DNA of 64,000 nt from Pseudomonadales bacterium. Its GTDB lineage: Bacteria > Pseudomonadota > Gammaproteobacteria > Pseudomonadales > Azotimanducaceae. The DNA lies in contig JAJDVW010000008.1 in the NCBI GenBank assembly GCA_022825925.1, positions 1 through 64,000 of the forward strand, in the 5' to 3' direction. Below are positions 59,735-64,000 of the stretch, in pieces. Numbering within the stretch: the first letter of the stretch is position 1; each line of letters begins with the position of its first letter. The translations under genes were made by a program, and so were the position numbers. The notes beneath the pieces are model-generated. The model was given only the letters and a program-made list of their open reading frames with translations, made no database searches and had not been told where the DNA came from.

Positions 59735-61615
59735 ATGAAGCGACTGCGGTGGCTCGCTTGCGTACTTGCGGTCGGGTTGGTTGCCTGCGAACCGACGCCC
59801 TCCCGGGATGCGGCCAACGGGGATCCTCCGGCGCTTCCCGAAGAGACTCTGCCCGCCGAGACGCCCTCGGTCGAGCGTTTCCCCCACCGCGAAGCGTTCT
59901 TCGGCGACCTGCATGTGCACACCAGCTTTTCGACGGATGCCTTCTTCTACGGTAACCGCGTCGGACCTCGCGACGCCTGGCGTTTCGCCCGTGGCGAGGC
60001 CGTACGCCTGCCCACGGGCATCGTCGCGCAACTGGCGGTGCCCCTCGACTTCGCCGCGATCACAGACCACGCCGAGGGTTTCGACCGGATCGGGATTTGC
60101 ACGGACCCCGATCACGCGCTGTACGGATCCCCGACCTGCGAGGAGACCCGGAACCCAAAGGAGACGCTCGATGCGTTCTTCGCCAGGGTCTTGACGCGGG
60201 CCATCGAATGGCCGCGGCCGCGCAGTCCGGCGTTGTGCGCCGATCTCGATGTCTGCGTCGATGCCGCGCGCCCGATGTGGCGCCGCACGCAGTTGGCCGC
60301 GGACGAGTTCGACCGGCCGGGGGAGTTCACGGCGTTGATCGGCTACGAATTCACGGGGCTCGTGACGGGCGCGGGCATGCTCCATCGCAACGTGCTGTTC
60401 CGCAATGCGCACGTCACGGAGCATGCGATCTCGGCGGTCGACGTCGTGAACCAGGCGGACTTCCTGCGCCGGCTCGACGCCGCCTGCGAGCTACCGTGCG
60501 AGGTGCTCACGATCCCGCACAACACGAACTACTCGTGGGGCCTGGCGTTCGCCCCCACCGACCTCGACGGCTCCGAGTACACGGACGCGGACCTGGAGCG
60601 GCGCGCCGGCATCGATCGCCTGGCGGAGGTGACGCAGCGCAAGGGCAGTTCGGAGTGCCAGATCGGCGTCGGCGCCGCCGACGAGGACTGCGACCTGGGC
60701 CTCATCTTTCCGCCCTGTGCGGCGGATGGGGAGACGCGTTGCGTGCGCGAGACCTCGTTCGTGCGCGATGCCCTCCTCGACGGCATCGCCCTCAAGAGCC
60801 AGCGCCGGGCCAACCCCTTCAAACTCGGGATGATCGGCTCGACCGACACGCACCAGTCCGATCCGGGGAACACGGACGCACGGCGGCACTCCCGGTTCGC
60901 CCACGCCATGGAGTCCCCGGAGTCCGCGCGCGAGGTGCTTGCGGGCACGCATCCCGCGGCTGGTCCGTGGCGGCGCCTGAGCGAGGGCGGGCTCGCGGGG
61001 GTGTGGGCCGAGGCCAACACCCGCGAGGACATCTTCGATGCGCTGTGGCGGCGCGAAGCGTTCGGCACCAGCGGGTCCAGATTGCGCATCCGGTTCTTCG
61101 CGGGCGACCTGCCGGCGGATATCGGGGCGCGTGACGACGCGCTCGAGATGGCCTACGCCCGTGGCGTGCCGATGGGAGGCGACCTCGAAAGCGCGGCTCC
61201 GCCGACGTTCTGGGTGTGGGCCGCGCAGGACCCCGCTGCCGCCACGCTGGACCGGATCCAGGTGATCAAGGGGTGGGTCGAGGGCGACGCGCACCACCAT
61301 CGGCTATGGGACGTCGTGTGTTCCGCCGGCCGCGTACCCGGGGAGGATGGGCGCTGCCTGCCGTCGCCGGCGACCGTGGACACCGCGACCTGCGATCGGC
61401 ATGACGGCGTCGGAGCGGCGGAACTCGAGGCGACATTCACGGACCCGGCGTTCCAACCGGACCAACACGCCTTCTACTATGTCCGGGTGATGGAGAATCC
61501 GAGTTGCCGCTGGACGACGTGGTTCGCCAATGGCGCTGGCGTCCCGCCACCGGACGACGTGCCGCTGACCGTGCGGAACCGGGGCTGGTCGTCGCCCATC
61601 TGGCGGGAACCGTAG
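59735..61615 (+). CDS. DUF3604 (PHP-like) lipoprotein
   Basis: A 626-residue exported protein. The lipobox LAVGLVAC gives a lipidated Cys at residue 19. The DUF3604 domain begins with FFGDLHVHTSFSTDAF, a PHP-type metal motif, and continues with DFAAITDHAEGF, GYEFTG, VLTIPHNTNYS, IGSTDTHQ and VYAxR-type ends. The metal residues expected of a phosphoesterase-like fold are all kept. DUF3604 proteins are widespread in marine bacteria and their substrate is unknown. The ATG sits immediately after a G-rich leader. A Tat-type enolase-superfamily gene follows after 40 bases, so cotranscription is likely. Confidence 0.9.
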   Translation: MKRLRWLACVLAVGLVACEPTPSRDAANGDPPALPEETLPAETPSVERFPHREAFFGDLHVHTSFSTDAFFYGNRVGPRDAWRFARGEAVRLPTGIVAQLAVPLDFAAITDHAEGFDRIGICTDPDHALYGSPTCEETRNPKETLDAFFARVLTRAIEWPRPRSPALCADLDVCVDAARPMWRRTQLAADEFDRPGEFTALIGYEFTGLVTGAGMLHRNVLFRNAHVTEHAISAVDVVNQADFLRRLDAACELPCEVLTIPHNTNYSWGLAFAPTDLDGSEYTDADLERRAGIDRLAEVTQRKGSSECQIGVGAADEDCDLGLIFPPCAADGETRCVRETSFVRDALLDGIALKSQRRANPFKLGMIGSTDTHQSDPGNTDARRHSRFAHAMESPESAREVLAGTHPAAGPWRRLSEGGLAGVWAEANTREDIFDALWRREAFGTSGSRLRIRFFAGDLPADIGARDDALEMAYARGVPMGGDLESAAPPTFWVWAAQDPAAATLDRIQVIKGWVEGDAHHHRLWDVVCSAGRVPGEDGRCLPSPATVDTATCDRHDGVGAAELEATFTDPAFQPDQHAFYYVRVMENPSCRWTTWFANGAGVPPPDDVPLTVRNRGWSSPIWREP

Positions 61616-61655
61616 ACGACGACGCGGCGCGACCGAGCAACGAAGGGACTATCGA

Positions 61656-62966
61656 ATGACGCAATTGGGCAATCGCGGCCACGTGCAGGCCAGCCGCAGG
61701 GAGTTCCTGGTGGGCGCCGCATCGTGGGCGACGCTCGCCGCCACCGCGGGCGGGGCCGCGTCGCCGGACGATGCCGGGTCGCCGGGCGCGTCGGACGACG
61801 GCCTGCAGGGAGACGCCTCCGGCCGGCTCGTGGTCACGGCCGTGGATGCCTACCCGGTGTTCATCAACGAGCGCTCGGTAGGGCTCTTCGACCCGCCGAC
61901 CTTCTCGTCCGACGAGGATCCGCGCCGCTGGTACTACGGCGGCCCGTTCGAGCAGTTGCCGTCGGCGATCATCGCGGTGGTCAAGACGAACCAGGGCATC
62001 ACGGGCTTCGGCATGGGCGCCGGGGGCGGCGCCGCGGTGGAGATCATCCACGGGCACCTGCGGCACCTCGTCGTGGGCGCCGACCCGCGCGGGGTCGAAC
62101 GGCTCTGGGACCAGATGTACACCTCCGGCCTGTTCTACGGCCGGCGCGGCCTGTTCCCGATGGCGCTCTCCGCGGTCGACAACGCGCTCTGGGACATCGC
62201 CGGAAAGTACGCCGGCAAGCCGGTGCACACGATGCTCGGGGGAGAACCGCGTTCGCGGATCCCCATCTACCAGACCGGCGGCGACATCGCGGCCGGCAAG
62301 CGCGCCGGGGTCCGGAACTTCAAGGTGGGCCTGCCCATCGCACCGGAGACCTCGGCCGCCGACACCCAGGCGGCGATCGACCACGTGCTCGCCGCGCGGG
62401 AGACGCTCGGACCGGACGGCAACCTGATGACCGACAGCGTGTCGCGCAGGGGGACCGCGGACTGGGCGGTCGGCGTCGCCGAGCGTTTGCGGCCGGCGCG
62501 CCTCTACTGGATGGAGGAACTGCTCTCGCCGGACGACGTGTTCGGCTACGCGGAACTCGTGCGGCGGATCGGCGGCGGCGGCCCGGGATGGACGAGGGTG
62601 GCGTGCGGGGAGCACGAGTACACCGAGCACGGCTTCGAGGTGCTCGTGCGCCTCGGCTCCGCGGAGGTGCTGCAGCCGGACATCACCTGGTGCGGCGGCC
62701 TCACCGCGGCGCGGCGGATCGCGAAGGTCGTCGAGGACGCGGGCCTCGAACTCGTGCCGCACCGCGGCGGCAGTTCCTGGGGTCTCCCCATCGCCCTGAC
62801 CGCGCCGAGCTGCACGATGGCGGAGAGCTTCGCGGCGGGTTCACCCATCCTCGAGGCCATGACGCCGGTCATCGAGAACGGCGACTGCCTGGCGCCGACG
62901 GAACCCGGCTTCGGAACGGCGCTCACGGAGGAGATGGTGCTCGAGCACCGGCTGACGGCAGGTTGA
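61656..62966 (+). CDS. Tat-exported enolase-superfamily protein (mandelate racemase-like)
   Basis: A 436-residue member of the mandelate racemase/muconate lactonising enzyme group. The N-terminus has SRREFLVGAASWATLAAT, a twin-arginine signal, followed by an acidic/Gly linker. The barrel has LMTDSVSRRG (first metal Asp), WMEELLSPDD (second metal Glu), CGEHEYTEHGF (third metal Glu) and PHRGGSSWG (catalytic His). That spacing resembles rhamnonate/sugar-acid dehydratases. Export of this cytoplasmic enzyme class is unusual. It follows the DUF3604 lipoprotein gene, so the two may act on the same periplasmic substrate, perhaps a sugar acid (inferred). Confidence 0.87.
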   Translation: MTQLGNRGHVQASRREFLVGAASWATLAATAGGAASPDDAGSPGASDDGLQGDASGRLVVTAVDAYPVFINERSVGLFDPPTFSSDEDPRRWYYGGPFEQLPSAIIAVVKTNQGITGFGMGAGGGAAVEIIHGHLRHLVVGADPRGVERLWDQMYTSGLFYGRRGLFPMALSAVDNALWDIAGKYAGKPVHTMLGGEPRSRIPIYQTGGDIAAGKRAGVRNFKVGLPIAPETSAADTQAAIDHVLAARETLGPDGNLMTDSVSRRGTADWAVGVAERLRPARLYWMEELLSPDDVFGYAELVRRIGGGGPGWTRVACGEHEYTEHGFEVLVRLGSAEVLQPDITWCGGLTAARRIAKVVEDAGLELVPHRGGSSWGLPIALTAPSCTMAESFAAGSPILEAMTPVIENGDCLAPTEPGFGTALTEEMVLEHRLTAG

Positions 62967-63117
62967 GCGAATTCATGGGGAAGCAACATCGCGTGCGGCC
63001 ACGGCGATCCGTGGCCGCGCGCGGAGTGCATGGTCAAACGAGCCCGCCGATGCGCTCACCGCGGTCCGCCCACTCCCTGGCGAACCGCGGGGCGGGGGTG
63101 TCGCGCGGGTGCCGCGG

Positions 63118-63579
63118 TTATCCCGCGGCGTGCTGGGCCGCCGCCGGCGGGGCCGCCCCGGCCTGCAGGCGTCGCAGCTCTTCCCAGCCGAAGTAGCCGG
63201 TGAAGTTGTCTTCGTCGAAGAAGATCACCGGACCGTCGGCGAGCATGAGGTAGTCGACGTCCTCAAGGGCCTCGGTCTTGTGGTGGATCATCCCGTTCGG
63301 CTCGAACAGGAAGTCGCCGGCCTCGAGGATGTTGTCGCGCACCTGCAGCGTGCCGCTGATGACGTACACGTACACCGCCCCGATGTGCTTGTGGGACGGG
63401 GCCGCGTAGCCCTTCTTCCAGCGGTAGATGCCGGCGTGACGGCCCGTCTCGCCCTGCGACCAGAGCAGTCGCACCCAGGCCATGCCGGGCTCGGTCTCGA
63501 GCCAGTCATCGTCCGAGGCCGCGACCACGGTGTCGGAGAGGTTCTCGTCAAACGGAGTAATGTCTTGCGGTAGTGGCAT
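63118..63579 (-). CDS. cupin-domain protein
   Basis: A 153-residue single-cupin protein. The first cupin motif appears as GYAAPSHKHIGAVYVYVISG (His-x-His), and the second as EAGDFLFEPNGMIHHKTE. These would bind one metal ion. The acidic N-terminus and the FEPNGMIHH block resemble the ChrR-like/2,4'-dihydroxyacetophenone dioxygenase-type cupins; activity is unassigned. The ATG at 63579 is preceded by GGGAGGCGC, which rules out longer in-frame starts. It is convergent with the enolase-superfamily gene. Confidence 0.88.
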   Translation of the reverse strand: MPLPQDITPFDENLSDTVVAASDDDWLETEPGMAWVRLLWSQGETGRHAGIYRWKKGYAAPSHKHIGAVYVYVISGTLQVRDNILEAGDFLFEPNGMIHHKTEALEDVDYLMLADGPVIFFDEDNFTGYFGWEELRRLQAGAAPPAAAQHAAG

Positions 63580-63880
63580 GCGCCTCCCTCCTGTCAGGCA
63601 TTGCCGCCCGATTGTAGCACCGGGGAAGGTGGCTGCTTGGCCAAGGTCCATGATCCCCCGGTTTTACCCGCCACGGCGAGATGACGGCTGCGCCCGGCGC
63701 CGGGAGCAACCCCTGCAAGTTCCAGGTGACCGGCGCCGCACGCTTCAGCCGGCCGTGGGCGGCGTCGGCTGCCGTTCCGGCGACCGCGGCGGCAGGCGCG
63801 AGAGAGGCGGTGGCCGCGCCTCGCACATCGCGGGTCTTGCCGCCGCGTCCGGTGGTTGCGAGCCCTGCCCCCGCACACCG
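63580..63880. other. 301-base gene-free region
   Basis: Between the cupin gene and the partial gene at the window edge no convincing coding frame is seen; the open frames are Arg/Pro-rich shadows. It contains GC-rich short palindromes (for example GCGCCGGGCGC-type stretches around 63697-63706) but no hairpin with a T-run. The cupin promoter should lie here. Confidence 0.5.
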
Positions 63881-64000
63881 TTATTGGGAAGAGGTCCCGC
63901 AATCCAGTGGATTGCTGCATTGGTTGGAGACGGTGATCGCGCCATCGCAGTTCACGGCATCGAAGAGAACCGAGAGACTCGCCACCACGTCGCCGATGGT
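63881..64000 (-). CDS. 3' end of an unidentified gene running off the window
   Basis: From the window edge to a TAA at 63881-63883 the minus strand reads 39 residues, including SLSVLFDAVNCDG and SNQCSNPLDCG. The composition is protein-like, with three Cys and few Arg or Pro, unlike the other frames here. It could be the C-terminus of an exported protein. Too little is present for any family call. Confidence 0.4.
   Translation of the reverse strand, partial: TIGDVVASLSVLFDAVNCDGAITVSNQCSNPLDCGTSSQ

Overview
The window is a high-GC, gene-dense stretch of what looks like a Gammaproteobacterium. This is an inference from the yqgE-ruvX pair, the many TonB-dependent receptors with EEIVVTGS-type TonB boxes, the GTG/TTG starts, the ATGA/GTGA overlaps, and the mix of sulfatases, Rieske oxygenase, CoA-transferase and DUF3604 genes, which resembles marine or host-associated heterotrophs. 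No rRNA, tRNA, CRISPR array or insertion sequence was recognised. Coding density is high and most genes form short operons.

Layout. 0.1-3.1 kb: a truncated TonB receptor remnant, hisI-hisG (overlapping), and divergent yqgE-ruvX. 3.4-7.4 kb: a large TonB receptor, a HAD phosphatase and a CadI/ArsI-like glyoxalase-fold protein. 7.5-13.8 kb: a D-aminoacylase-like amidohydrolase, a hicBA toxin-antitoxin pair, an HpcH/HpaI aldolase and two tandem near-duplicate sulfatases. 13.8-20.7 kb: hipBA with a palindromic operator, a secreted M16 peptidase, an unassigned ferritin-like protein and a flavin-dependent monooxygenase. 20.8-24.3 kb is a decay zone of three broken genes in a row: an N-truncated DUF4143 ATPase, a gamma-glutamyltranspeptidase that lost its middle, and a frameshifted carboxylesterase. 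24.3-31.1 kb is a four-gene, probably Fur-controlled iron operon (DUF4856/PPC protein, imelysin lipoprotein, FecA-like receptor, sterol-desaturase-like membrane enzyme). 31.1-36.1 kb: a Uma2 remnant and an intact Uma2 nuclease, a Rieske oxygenase, a Tat-type dienelactone hydrolase, a methyltransferase and an orphan HicB. 36.3-39.6 kb: a substrate-binding protein, an output-less sensor and an OFA-family transporter. 39.8-47.4 kb: a Fic protein with an operator-like array, a second D-aminoacylase-like gene, DUF1330, a double-domain CoA-transferase and a spondin/FN3 secreted protein. 47.4-59.6 kb, minus strand: a SPOR-CBM9-DUF5916 outer-membrane protein, then a six-gene operon running secreted protein > esterase > AddB-like nuclease > AddA-like helicase > Xre antitoxin > RES toxin. 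59.7-64 kb: a DUF3604 lipoprotein, a Tat-type enolase-superfamily protein, a cupin and the 3' end of one further gene.

The most notable points are these. The RES/Xre toxin-antitoxin pair lies directly downstream of, and overlaps, an AddAB-like recombination pair, which could be a guard arrangement. The binding protein/HAMP-sensor/transporter triad has a sensor with no output domain. The iron operon carries a sterol-desaturase-like gene. There are five clear gene remnants, several toxin-antitoxin or Fic-type regulatory loci whose upstream regions contain repeated sites, and a predicted G-quadruplex abutting a start codon. All functional statements rest on motif recognition by eye; no database search was run.
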